Counted from the first letter of the stretch, positions 11,013 to 21,901 are shown. The stretch: DNA of 64,000 nt from Coprinopsis marcescibilis (GCA_004369085.1 ML210266.1:1-64000); one strand, 5' to 3'. Notes: generated by a model from the letters alone, not told the origin. Program-made: numbers and translations.

Positions 11013-13535
11013 ATGAAATTCTTCATCGCGTTGGCGGCTACCTTGGTCGCCTTTGCGACCGTGTCGACTGCACTGGCAGCGCCTCAAGCACTGGTGGGTG
11101 TCGAGACCGTGCAGGGTCAGACAACTGGACGACACATTATTCAATTCAAATCTCGCTCTGCTCGTCGTGCTTGGGCAAGACGTCTGAGGGTCTCCGCCGA
11201 GTGGGATATCATCAACGGAGTCGCCGGTATGCCCCCTACCTTCGTACCACTGCACTAATTCTGACAGAGCCTTTCAGCCAACCTGGATACTAGTACTCTG
11301 GCCGAACTCAGGGCCTCCCAAGATGTCCAGAGCATCTCTGTCGAAGGTTATGCGAGCACCGCTGGTAGCCAGTAAGCAGTGGATAGTGGTCTGGCTTGGA
11401 TTATATACTAAGCTGGGCTTCTCTAGATCCAATGCGCCTTGGGGCCTGCAGCGTATTACTCAGTCTGGACCACTTGCTAACCAGATCCCCTAGTAAGTCG
11501 TCTAATGCTCTGATTCACTCCGACTTACAAACACCTTCTAGCGCCCTGACATATAATTATAACTACGATGACACCGCCGGAGTGGGAGTTGATGTCTATG
11601 TCGTTGGTAAGTCTCAACCTGTGCCTTCGAGTTACGCCGTTCTCATCGTTCATCCTATAACTCGTCCAGACACTGGTAAGAAATGTGTTACTTCGTTTTT
11701 CCCAGGGTCTATTAACATAGTCTTCGTTTCAAGGTCTCCAGCATACTCACGTAAGTTCAACGGCGCTCTCGACGACTCCCACACACTCATTTTATTCGTG
11801 GTCGCGCTACAGAACGAATTCGGTGGTCGAGCCCGGTTTGGACATTCCTACCTTGGAGGAACCACTGGTAGTGATCCTCACGGACACGGTACACACTGCG
11901 GGTGAGCGTCTTCACAACTTATTTCAGGTATCGCGGCACTCATTAGAAATGTCTATCCAATCTCTAGAGGCACCGTCGCTGGCTCCCGGTTCGGCGTTGC
12001 GAAGGTAAATCCTTGCGAAATATAACGCCTCGGCCTGGTTAACAATTGACTTGGTACAAATTCAGCGTGCAAACCTCATTTCCGTCCAAGTCCTTGGTGC
12101 GGATGGGTATATAACTAATGTGCTTGACTCATAATCATATTCTGACGTGATTTAATAGGTTTGGAGCCTGGTCCTGGATGTCGGTGATTCACGATAAGCT
12201 CTCTTTTCTAACCAACTGACTCTTGCTCGTAGCATCTCCGGTTTAAACTGGGTTCTGAGTGAAGCCAGCAGCAGTGGAAGACCTTCCGTTGTCACCATGT
12301 CTATCGTTGGCGGTGGGACGACAGCAGTTGATGACGCTGTGGCGGCCGTAAGTGCTGAGTCTTCGGTTCGCTGATAGTAGCTGATCAATGTCTTGATTAG
12401 TTGGTCGCTGCTGGTGTACATGTCGTTGTCGCTGCTGGTAATGCCAACGATGACGCCGGCTTGTATTCTCCTGCCCGTGCTCCCTCTGCCATCACGGTGG
12501 GCGCATCTACCATCGACGATTCTCGCGCTGGGTTCTCCAACTATGGTCCTATCGTCGATGTTTTTGCACCGGGTCAGGCTGTCATCTCTTCGTGGATTGG
12601 CTCCGACAGCGTGAGTTGTCAGCGCTGACTCCCGATGTTAAGTACTAAATGTCGTGACCCGTTGATAGGCTACCGCAGAGCTCTCTGGTACTTCCATGGC
12701 TACTCCCCATGTCGCTGGCTTGGTTGCATACTTTATCGCCAAGGACGGCAACCTCAGCCCTGCTGCTATGTCTGACAAGATCAAGTCTTATGGAGTGAAT
12801 GGGGTTCTCACCAACATTCGTACGTCGGGCAATTTATCTTTTATTCCCGGAGAATCTAACCTGCCTGCCATTAGCCACTGGTACCGTCAATGATTTGGCC
12901 CAAATCGCTCCTGGAGCACCCACGCCTCCCCCTGTAACGCAGCCTCAGCGGATACATCCTGGCATTAGCAATGGAAAGTGCTTGGATGTCCGTCAGGGGA
13001 CCATTGCCAATGGGACACCTGTGCAATTGTAAGTGTCCTTGTCCTGTAGGAGATCCTGGAACTGAATTGATTGCTCCAGATACGACTGCAATGGGACAAC
13101 GGCGCAGGTCTGGCTTATATCTCGCGGAGCAACTAAAGTCAGGCTTGCCAATACCAACTTTTGCTTGGACGCAAGTTCACCCAGTGAGTCCCTTGGCTTG
13201 GATTCTCCTGAATCGACACTGAATTGTGACGTTCTTTGCGCCATTAGCTCCAGCAAATGGTACCGGGATGAAGATTTGGCAGTGCACCGATAATGTCGCC
13301 GCTCAAGAATGGACCTACACCGCTAATAATCGTATTACTCTACGAAGCGCTCGTGAGTCCTTTCTATTGCATTTCTTGAACGCCGCGAGGTGTCTGATGA
13401 TGTTGATGTTCTTCTCGCTTTTCAGCTCAGTGCCTGGATTTACCATCTGGAAACCTGGTTAACGGAATTCAAATCCAAACTTGGCAGTGCGCCGACAACA
13501 TTACTGGTCAATCATGGACGGTCTCGAACGCCTAA
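11013..13535 (+). CDS. Secreted subtilisin-like protease with C-terminal ricin-type beta-trefoil lectin domain
   Basis: About 529 residues from 17 exons, all phases consistent. Order: signal peptide (MKFFIALAATLVAFATVSTALA), I9 propeptide, S8A catalytic domain, linker APGAPTPPPVTQPQ, then a beta-trefoil carbohydrate-binding domain from RIHPGISNGKCLDVRQG to QSWTVSNA. The triad is intact: VVDTGLQHTH, DPHGHGTHCGGT and LSGTSMATPHVAG, with oxyanion Asn in VAAGNAN. The lectin part shows repeated CLD and QxW motifs (CLDVR, CLDAS, MKIWQC, CLDLPSGN, IQTWQC), typical of CBM13/ricin-B repeats. Exon 5 (11670-11675) is a six-base microexon completing the catalytic Asp codon. The small exon at 12159-12170 is the least certain call. 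Exons 1-9 copy those of subtilase 1 almost base for base in length, so the pair arose by duplication. The lectin domain presumably targets the protease to glycans (inference). Confidence 0.92.
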
Positions 13536-14062
13536 TACGCCTAACAGACACAGGTCTCTTGGCAATTGGTGGGGCGCGGAATGGACAAGCAACGCCAAAC
13601 CAGTCAATCCTTCGTCTCCTCTCCGCAACCTACCTCTCCAACCTTACATGCCCGAAAGAACACACATTCCAACCATTTTCGCATCTATCTAATTGTTTCC
13701 TCCCTTACACTCGTATAGCAGTATATATGGTACGGATGATCGTCTCCCTTCACATCGGCCTTGCAACCTCCAGAGGCGCGCGAGACTGAATTCCATCGCT
13801 CGCTTCCCCCCACCCACATTACTGCTACCTTTTCCACTATATTTCTTTCTAGACCATAGATCATTTATTATCAGACGTTCATCACTTTTACAAGTTATAA
13901 ATATGAGTTTTAAATGATAATATATCTACTCACTTGACAACACGCTATAGCCGGAACAATTAACTCTGATCGACGTTCAATCAATGATTTCATTGGGAGT
14001 ACTAGTAAACCGCGCATGAAACGTGTTCTTAACACGGCCCCAGCTATCCTGATATGCAAGTG
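13536..14062. other. Intergenic, convergent 3' ends
   Basis: A short region between two convergent genes. Nothing was recognised beyond an AT-rich stretch near 13850-13940 that may hold 3' processing signals. Confidence 0.4.
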
Positions 14063-14701
14063 CTAGAGTAAAGCAATCGCGAAGAATGCCATAACCCATG
14101 CAATTGCTCCAAAACGCGCATCTTGATGGGCTCCCGACTTGCTGCCTGGACGGACTCCACTGCCGTTCCCTCCTGCAGGACCTCCACTAGCTGGCCCTGA
14201 CTCAGTTCCACCGGACTCTGGCGGCGGAAGCCCGGGGGTGTAGCACCCGTCGTTAACGACAGCTTGACTTGCTTCAACCTTGCAAGCAGGCGAGTCCGAG
14301 ATGTCGTTATCCCGTCGTATAACTGAGCATATTGTCTGGTAAGACCCGTCCCCTCCGCGGCCGGTCGCGCACAAGTATATCTTGCCCGCGGTGTCGTCCA
14401 CAGGCCATTCTGGCCCTCCGAGTCGATCGAGTCCAGCGTTGAAGTAGTTTATACTCGTGGTTGTGGTGCGTAGCTGGACTTGCATGACGGATGATAGTTC
14501 TGCACGGGTGCCAACGCAATCGGCTTGGACGGAGGTGGCTGTTATGGCCCTAGGGTAGTAGCAATACCTTCCCTCTCCGTTCTGCTGGATAAAGTCTCCG
14601 CTCTGCTGCACGGTCATGGTGAACGCTGCATTGGAAGCAGCGATGCTGAGGATTAGAGCGATGCAGCATAGGAGAACTCGAGGAGTATTGAGGGAAGACA
14701 T
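14063..14701 (-). CDS. Secreted six-cysteine family protein A with C-terminal hydrophobic anchor
   Basis: Single exon, 212 residues. The start at 14701 was chosen because it places a signal peptide (LLCCIALILSIAASNA) at the N-terminus; the frame continues upstream without benefit. The ectodomain has six cysteines (RYCYYP, DCVG, YLCATG, TICSV, PACKVE, NDGCYTPG) and the family motif TSINYFNAG. A Gly/Ser/Pro-rich stalk (about residues 150-188) leads to a terminal hydrophobic stretch, IAWVMAFFAIALL, consistent with a GPI or tail anchor. I do not recognise a named family. Three paralogues lie within 6 kb on the same strand (15030, 16419, 19897). Function is unknown, and a cell-surface role is inferred only from topology. 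Confidence 0.75.
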   Translation of the reverse strand: MSSLNTPRVLLCCIALILSIAASNAAFTMTVQQSGDFIQQNGEGRYCYYPRAITATSVQADCVGTRAELSSVMQVQLRTTTTSINYFNAGLDRLGGPEWPVDDTAGKIYLCATGRGGDGSYQTICSVIRRDNDISDSPACKVEASQAVVNDGCYTPGLPPPESGGTESGPASGGPAGGNGSGVRPGSKSGAHQDARFGAIAWVMAFFAIALL

Positions 14702-15029
14702 GCGACCGTCGTGAAAGTATGGGGAGCTTGAGAAGGAGCACCACAGGTGAGCATTGGGGAGGCTCCTCTGTTTATGTAGGCTCGAAAGTGGTCGTATGCG
14801 GACCGAGGAGGATGGACAACGCCACGCTGTGATGATTTGAGGTCCGAGAGACTGGGTTGATCGTAAGTACAACTGAAATTTAAATACCTTTGCCTCACAC
14901 AATACACGACTCCGTAGACTATCTCTTATGGAAGTGACATTCAAAATGAACTGAGAGCGACGTTACACACTTATATTCACAACCTATGTCCTAAGTAACA
15001 GACTCATAGCCTCTTTCAAGGACCCATCT

Positions 15030-15875
15030 TCACGGCCATTCCACCACTGAAGCTGCGAGGAACAGAAGGCATGCGCATGAAGCGTGGATCATCCACGAGA
15101 ACCAGACGGAAACTCCTGCGATTCATTGCGAATCTCAGCTTGCGAGTTTCTTGGAGCGGACAACACCAGATCTACTTACCGCTTGCACTCCTCGGTGGAG
15201 TGTAGCATCCATCATCATTATTGACTTTGACGACTGGTCGCTCTTCGCATCTGATAGGGGTTCCGAGGTCATTATCCGTAAGTACAAGCGCACATCTTGT
15301 CAGGAACCCCCCATCACTTGCTTTTCCAGTCATGCAAAGGATGGTCGACGGAGGGTAGAGTCGCCTGCTGTCGCTGGCGCCACCTACTCTGACTACCCGA
15401 TGGAGTAGGCCGTCTGGCTACCCTCGGGCTGGGTAACTCGGGGCAGGCTCGGTATCGCGTCGAGCAGCCTCATGATAGCGTAGGAAGCAAGGGTCGGATG
15501 TGTATTCCAGAGTCTTGGCGCGTATCTACCAGTGTGGCATAGCCCCACAGAATCTAATCTAATCGGACAAGTCTCACTACTACACCGAGCGCCTTCCCTC
15601 GGAATGTTGTAGTAATTGATGCTGGCTGTGGCTATCGAGAGATGTTCGGTAAAGATGAGGTCAAAGTCTGTGTTGTTGTCTCCCGGACCAAAGCAGGCGG
15701 TTAATGGCGATGGGCGATCCTGAGGAAGCTTGCTTCGAGCTGTTGGGCGGAAGCACCATGTTCCCTGCACGTTGGAGACAGTGCCAATTTCGGGATCTGT
15801 GACGGTGCGCGTAAACCCGGCTCGGACGGTGATGGCTGACAGCAGCAGGACGATAATTGAGGTGAAGAAGTGCAT
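15030..15875 (-). CDS. Secreted six-cysteine family protein B with C-terminal hydrophobic tail
   Basis: Three exons in phase (15875-15578, 15413-15180, 15115-15030) give about 205 residues. The signal peptide is MHFFTSIIVLLLSAITVRAG. The ectodomain reads FTRTVTDPEIGTV, GTWCFRPTARS, SINYYN, RVGGASDSRRL, ILCMTGKASDGGFLTRC, GTPIRCEERPVVKV and NNDDGCYTPP, matching paralogue C throughout. The last 86-base exon encodes a hydrophobic tail (FSWMIHASCACLLFLAAS) homologous to that of paralogue C, whose last exon is also 86 bases. The first intron (15577-15414) is absent from paralogue C. It could be a recently gained intron or an insertion that breaks the frame, and its donor is inferred. The product is unknown and probably surface-anchored. 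Confidence 0.65.
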
Positions 15876-16418
15876 TCTGCTTTCCTGAATCGCCTACAGA
15901 ACGAGTGAACAGGGAATTGTATACACTTTGAAAGCTGATAGTAATCAACTTCTTCGTAGGAATCGATGCTACTGATAGTTGGCAGCTGTAAGCGCCCTGT
16001 AGAGACAGAGAAGAGTGGACTACAAACAGTTTATCTCAGCTTGGGTGCTCGAATCGGCAACTGAACGAGTGCTCTACTCGCTCTACCCATTAGCATGGTG
16101 GTCCTATTTCTGTGGAAGCAGCCATATAATATTCCAAGGATGAAAATCAAGGGATGGCGGCCCGTCAAAACAGAATATCATGCCTTCCGATCTTGTCGAC
16201 TGGTTGTAAACGGGAGAATATCGCTTTAACGATCACGATGGAAGGCATATGTTATGACTACATGGCTCTGTCGTAACATAGATAACTGTGCTATGCACTA
16301 CATTGTCAAAGGTAACGATTGTGGTAGTCATCGCGACAGAAGCAGTCTTTGATTCTCCTCAATGCTCCACAACACAAACATCTTCCTCTGTATAGCGATT
16401 TGCAAGGCTCAATCAAGC

Positions 16419-17129
16419 TCATTGAATCAACGATGCGCCTATAAACACAAGGCCTAGACACGCGCATACGGCGTGGATCATCCATATAGAAGGTGCCGAG
16501 ATGTCTGTTTATCATTAGTCTTCAGTAGCTTGGAGAGGTTAGGTTAACACAGAGTACTACTTACCAGCTGAGCTCATGACACGATCTGTCTGCACAGGTA
16601 CCCTGGTGAATGTGGGAGACGATGTTGGCGGTGGCCCTTCTGGAGGCGTATAACACCCATCATCATTCTTGACTTGTGCAACTGAACGCTCTTCACACCC
16701 AATCGGGCCCCCAAAATCATCGTCCATAAAGGTAGTCGCGCATCTTGTCACAAATTCTCCGTCGCTTGCTTGTCCGCTCACGCAGAGGTATGTTGGGATG
16801 GGCGGCAGTCTCAATGTAAAATTTGCCCCACCAAGCCTGACGACGCTGCCTCCTTCAGGCGCATGGTAGTAGTTGATGCTGGTTGTCGCGTTCAACAGCT
16901 GCTGGGCGAAGACGAGCTCGAGGCTTGGGTCATTCTTAATTGACGTGCAGATGAGCTCTGTCTGACCGGCTGGTGGCAGTTCGCTGCGAGCTGTGGGTTG
17001 GAAGCAGAATGTCCCCCTCGCGCTCTGGATAATGGTGCCGATGTCGGGATCAGTGATGGGGCGGGTGAAGGCTGCATAAGTCACGGCGGAGCACAAGAAA
17101 AGGATGACTCCAGAGTTGAATAGGAGCAT
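16419..17129 (-). CDS. Secreted six-cysteine family protein C with C-terminal hydrophobic tail
   Basis: Two exons in phase (17129-16565 and 16504-16419) give about 216 residues. The start at 17129 sets the signal peptide MLLFNSGVILFLCSAVTYA; an upstream in-frame extension would hide it. The ectodomain has FTRPITDPDIGTI, GTFCFQPTARSELP, ATTSINYYHAPEGG, YLCVSGQASDGEFVTRC, GPIGCEERSVAQV and NDDGCYTPPEGPPP, with six conserved cysteines. The second exon encodes a short membrane tail, SIWMIHAVCACLGLVFIGAS, closely matching paralogue B. A Thr/Ser/Pro stretch lies between ectodomain and tail. This is the best-preserved member and the reference for judging the others. No known domain was recognised. 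Confidence 0.8.
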
Positions 17130-18032
17130 ATTGGTCGCGGGTTGGGTGTGGTTTGTGGGCAGTCTGGGGCGAAACGAGAAGATTGCAAACACTAAATACC
17201 TTTGAATTGCTGATACCCATCATCTTCGGTAGCCATCTCGTACACACAAGAGTTGACAGCGGGAGCCTGGAGGCGCTCTACTTCGGACCAGTACGCGTGA
17301 GGAAAAGTGGTAGGCTATAAATAGTATTTTTGTTATGTAGTCCATGTTCAAGCCTGAGGCCTGAGTTCCCGCTTGTACGTATGTTGCCCGTTTATGTTTC
17401 CATTAGTATAGCCTGCCTGCACATAGATACTTGGACCTCAGCTGTGATACAGTGTCGCATATTGGGGAGACTTCAGCGAGTGTCGAACGGTGAAATGAGA
17501 CGAAGAAATTATACCATAATTTATGACTTTATAGAACTGAATTGACCCTGACCATGCGGTTACAGTGGAGTATATAGATAGCCAAGTTACAAAGCCGCCT
17601 TACCAAACATCGTCTCCACTGGGTACTTGTCATTGTATCACATCAAAATCGAGGCAGAAAGACAATTGAAGGCGAAATAGCAAGGTGATTATATCTTCGA
17701 CTCGCACAGGTTTTACGGCCAAGTCTCAGTTGGCAGTGGAATGGTCATTGTGATCAGTTTCATCCAAAAATACACTGGGCTTTTTTGGTCACGGGTACCA
17801 AAGCCAAGGGAACTGTAACCGTATTAGACTCACTCGTTACGGAATCACGCCGCAGTAACGACGGATATCACATCCTGTATATTACACCATAAGCATGGGA
17901 CCTGTGCCATTCCACTTGCATTCCACGATATAAGATAACAACTGGCCCAGCTCACGGCCAGAGAGAACTCGCTCCCATCATTTTGGCTGCTAGCAGGGAC
18001 CTCCGACCCAAGCAAACTCACATACCACAACG
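17130..18032. other. Intergenic, divergent promoters
   Basis: No gene seen. It separates the minus-strand family member C from the plus-strand membrane protein at 18033. Confidence 0.4.
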
Positions 18033-18476
18033 ATGTCGATTTCACCCTCACCGATTACCATTGCCCTCACTAGATCCTACCTCGGGGGAGGATCTGTCAT
18101 GACGAGGATGACCGCTGCACCCGACCCCGCTTTCACCACCCTGCCAGATTCGTCAAGTCTTAGTACTGGCACGCTCCTCATCCTCACAGAGAAGATTGCA
18201 GATGGACAATCTTCAACAGGTCCATCCACTGGACGGGTCAACGTCGTGGCGTTGACTATTGGCCTGAGCATTACCTTCATTATGCTCGTCGTATTGGGAC
18301 TCCTGGTCTTTGTCTGGAGGAGAAGGAGCATTGCTCGTAGGAAGGACCGCATGGATCATATCGCAGCTCGTGTGGGGAGAGCGATGATGGCAACAGGGAC
18401 AGCTGGGGCGGTGTCCTCTATTGAGGAGAAGAATGTGGGAATAGCAGTGGACCTCAAAATCGAAGCCTTGAGTTGA
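18033..18476 (+). CDS. Small single-pass membrane protein, Ser/Thr-rich ectodomain
   Basis: 147 residues in one exon, with no domain recognised. A Ser/Thr-rich N-terminal part of about 70 residues precedes one membrane helix (VVALTIGLSITFIMLVVLGLL, about residues 71-95). A strongly basic stop-transfer sequence (WRRRSIARRKDR) and a short cytosolic tail follow. There is no clear cleaved signal peptide, so a type III or reverse signal-anchor topology is likely. The plan resembles the longer membrane proteins at 45930, 49234 and 52387, without alignable sequence. It is the only plus-strand gene within the six-cysteine cluster. Confidence 0.55.
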   Translation: MSISPSPITIALTRSYLGGGSVMTRMTAAPDPAFTTLPDSSSLSTGTLLILTEKIADGQSSTGPSTGRVNVVALTIGLSITFIMLVVLGLLVFVWRRRSIARRKDRMDHIAARVGRAMMATGTAGAVSSIEEKNVGIAVDLKIEALS

Positions 18477-19649
18477 TGCAGGGCCCTTGAAACTTGTATC
18501 TGGTACGATATATATGTAACTGCAACGAGAGATGAACAAGACATCGCCCATGTAGCTCTATCAGTCTGATGTATATTAGTATATAACTCTTATTGTACGG
18601 TATCCTTCGATTTTCAAGAGATAGGATCGGGGTAGATAGACTACAGTGGAAAGGATCCTATGGAACCGCGCATACTAACCAGACATAACCGGGCCGCTTC
18701 AAGGTCGCATGGCGAAGTTGACCCACGGGAAGGCCCGTGCGCAAGGCGCCCTGGGAGGGACACGTGATGCCGAAAGTCAGAATCCGGATCGGAATCCCGC
18801 TAACCAGGCACATGTCTTCTCAAAAGCTGGGCGAACAGGTGCCACCTGTAGCTCGCCAGATAGGTTTAGCTGTGATATGTGTGCTGTCGCCCACCGGGAA
18901 ATCCATAATCGTAATGCATTTCGCATTTCGTGTGGGGATGAACGATTACCTATATTCGCTCTCACAAGGCGTCCTTTTTCTCGATATTTTCTGACCCACC
19001 ACTCCCCGAGTTAGCAGCGCCATCCCATAGTCCGCAATTTTCCAAGAGTGACATACAATATACGGGTAACGGGTATGTTCACCTGCCGTTAGAGCTGCCT
19101 GCTCTCCGCGTGGGCCATTCAAACATTTAACTGTGTCAAAACAGGTGCGCACAGAAAGGATTGCTGCGGTAATGATCTTTGCTTCAATCTCGGAAGGAAC
19201 TGGGCATGAGGAAGGCTGTTACACCGGTATTTTATGTCAAAATCCTTTAATCTGGTTCCCGGATAAAATTTACTGTTGCCTTTCGATAATGATCTAATCG
19301 AGCAATCAAAGAACCAGAAATTGTATGGACAGCTATTAAGCGCCCATCATCAACATTTCCCGTCGCCATTGTTACAGGCTAAACAAGGTTTTCCAAAATG
19401 AGATCCTCATTCTCACGCAAAGGGGGTTCCGACTCTAGTATCAAGTACATCTGAGGTTCAAACTCGACTGGTCATGTGGGGGATCACCACGGAGATTCAC
19501 TCATGAGCTATGTTATGACGGATTCACCGAAGTTTCTCGCAGCCCCAAAACCTAGCCATAAAATCAACTACCCAATACCAGTGAATGCGAGTCTGACTAC
19601 ACCCTCCAACATGTTGTCCGTTCTGCTTGGTCTGCAGCTCGGACGGGCT
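18477..19649. other. Intergenic
   Basis: About 1.2 kb without a supportable gene on either strand. Confidence 0.45.
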
Positions 19650-19784
19650 TCAGCAATGGATATGGGTTGAAAACCATGTCCCCGCCTCGTTCCGCGTGAC
19701 GTTGCCCACGGACGGGTTGATGATTTCGCTTGTGAACCTGCCAAGTGCTGAGTGCGACAACAAGAGCAGCTGCGCGGGAAGGAA
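19650..19784 (-). pseudogene. Truncated six-cysteine family member E (5' end only)
   Basis: Minus-strand translation reads LLLLSHSALGRFTSEIINP followed by SVGNVTRNEAGTW. It aligns with the signal-peptide end and first ectodomain motif of member D (LARFTRDTTNSLVGNV, KEAGTW), then diverges and stops. There is no start Met in the expected place. Similarity to D continues upstream into non-coding DNA (about 19785-19890 against about 20465-20545), so this is a segmental duplicate rather than chance. Only the 5' part of the gene remains. Confidence 0.65.
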
Positions 19785-19896
19785 CGTTCGGGAAAGAGTG
19801 ACCGTTGTAAAGAATGACTCGATAGTAGACTTGCTGGTGCAGGAGATTCTGAACAAAGTCCAGCCGAGAATCTCCATCTTAAAGCAGCCAGAGAAG

Positions 19897-20461
19897 TTAA
19901 TCATCTATAAATCTGTCGCTCATCGATAGGGATCTAACCTGAAGATTTTCCAAGCTGAGGCGCTTAATCCGCCGAGTGAGGACTTGAGAGCTATTATAAA
20001 TATCTTCTGAGGTCCGGACCTCGGGGGCGATGTAACACCCATCGTCGTTCCTGACTTGCGGCACTGGACGGCGATCGCACAGTGGAGGAGAGGTAATATC
20101 AGTATTCCTAAAGACCTCTCCGCAAATTGACACGAAGCTTCCATCGCCCACCGGTCCAGTCATACATATGTAGTCTGTTGTGAAGGTACTAGCGTCGTAG
20201 TTTATCCCCATGTTGGTACCATTCGCAGCATAGTAGTTGATGCTGGGCCATGATGACTTCGTACATATTATCGTCTGGGTTCGACCTGCACGTTACGACT
20301 GATTGAGAAATGGGGAGGGATTGGAAGCACCATGTCCCTGCTTCCTTCTGTGTCACGTTGCCCACCAGGCTGTTGGTAGTGTCTCTGGTGAATCTGGCAA
20401 GCACAGGAAGAGATAGTGATATTAGAGTGAGAAGGGTAGTCTGGAAAAGAGTGAACATCAT
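19897..20461 (-). pseudogene. Six-cysteine family member D, frameshifted
   Basis: Begins normally with MMFTLFQTTLLTLISLSLP, then ARFTRDTTNSLVGNV, KEAGTWCFQSLP and DDNMYEVIMA. The frame then shifts: the downstream family motifs SINYYAANG, YICMTGPVGDGSFVSIC and RNDDGCYIAPE lie in another frame. Against paralogue C, 23 bases are missing exactly at the shift (around 20249), between two CCAGCA copies. No intron signal explains it. It also lacks the hydrophobic tail exon seen in B and C. Either it is a pseudogene or, less likely, a sequencing error removed bases. Confidence 0.7.
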
Positions 20462-20922
20462 AAAGAGTGGCTTGTAGTAGAGTCGCTAGCAAAGTATTTC
20501 TGAACGACAAACTGGTCGAGAACTCCTCTCTTAAAACAGTCAGAGATGGATGATAATTTAAGTCCCTCATGGTTCGGTATTAGTGAAGCGTTTTGGTAGT
20601 AGTCTGTTGGTTCGCACGGCATGTCTCCGCTGGAAATATTTTCGATGTACTACGGGTTCATCAAGCTTCCATCCATTAAACATTTGGAAAGTTGATGACA
20701 TTGTGAAGAGCCTGATGTTCGATTGCACATTGATTACGAGACGGCACCGAAAGGGGTGAAATTCAACCAAAACGATTGATAGTGAAACAATATGATTGCC
20801 GCCTAAATCTATATAAACTGTGACAACGTAAAGAGCGACCCTACTCGAATTTCGGAAACCAGCCGACAAGCAAGTAAGGAATACAATTGATGGTACAACA
20901 CCGAAAATACGAAAACGTTCCT

Positions 20923-21801
20923 TTATCCCCTCCAAACAGCGGGGCCTGGGACCTTGTAGGAGGTGAGGCCGCTGTAGATGTTTGCTGTGACGCTAGGATC
21001 TAAGACAAAGTTAGTGTCAGGAAGAGTAGGATACAGTATAGATCATAGTGAGACGTACCGCTGGCTTCGATGTAGCCTGGGATGGACACCTTAGGTGGGC
21101 TGCCATTTCCACCATTTTCGACCTTTATCTGGGCGCAGGAGACGAAAATCTCAGGGATACCAGTGCCAAGGTGAAGAGCGATCTGCTCAATGCGAGCAAG
21201 ATACTAGATCCGGAATTGAGAAAGGCAAACTTTAGATGTCAAGTGAGGGACGTACCTCGCCCGAAGGGGTGTTGGCAGGGATGGTAGAAGTGAACTCGCT
21301 CTGTTGATACGAGCTGAACTTGATGGGGTTGAACGATGCGGCCCCCCATTCGGCGATCTAAAGTCAAATCAGAACGATGAGGGGAATTAAAGAGAGAAAT
21401 AAAGGGAGATGAGCGCACCTTGAACCAACTTTGCCCACTTCCGTCCCAAGAAGAGACCCCACTCGGTGCCTTTCCAAGGTACAACGAAACAGGACCTTGA
21501 TGGTACATGCTGTTGCTGAGCTTGAAACCAATCTTCTCCCCCGCGTTGACGGAGACAACCTCGCCAGCCTTGCCCGGGTTGAAATTACATGTCATAGACG
21601 ACGAAGTGATGCCTGCAAAAGGCTCCACGCCTTGAGGTTGTCGAATGGCAGATGTCGAAGTCTTGGAACCAGCCAAGAGAACATTGAAGATGTCTAGCAG
21701 AAAGGTCAGGAATATCCAAGTCAAAGTAAAACAAGCAACGCACAATGCCCGTAGGCGCTCTGCGCCAGGGCAACCAGGCCGATTACGACGGAGAGCTTCA
21801 T
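20923..21801 (-). CDS. AA9 lytic polysaccharide monooxygenase-like protein
   Basis: Secreted copper enzyme family that oxidatively cleaves cellulose or hemicellulose. Five exons in phase (21801-21744, 21693-21419, 21357-21256, 21203-21059, 20999-20923) give 218 residues. The signal peptide ends SAYG and the mature chain begins HYIFNVLLAG, so the copper-binding N-terminal His is in place across the first junction. The second copper His lies in YHQGPVSLYLGK. Other AA9 marks are SSWDGSGQSWFKV, SGEYLARIEQIALH and SCAQIKV. The usual AQFY-type motif before SCAQ is PEIF here: the axial Tyr is Phe and the nearby Gln is Glu (see findings). There is no CBM1. A TATA box precedes the gene. Confidence 0.92.
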
Positions 21802-21893
21802 GACAAAAAGAGGAAGGAGAAAGATCAAAACGGTTCTACAGCAGCCGGATAAGGGAGGGGGAGGGGGTTGGTCGAAATCATGCAAATGTACGG

Positions 21894-21901
21894 CTTTTAT
21901 A
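21894..21901 (-). promoter_or_regulatory. TATA box of the AA9 gene
   Basis: TATAAAAG on the minus strand, about 93-100 bases upstream of the ATG at 21801. Confidence 0.65.
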
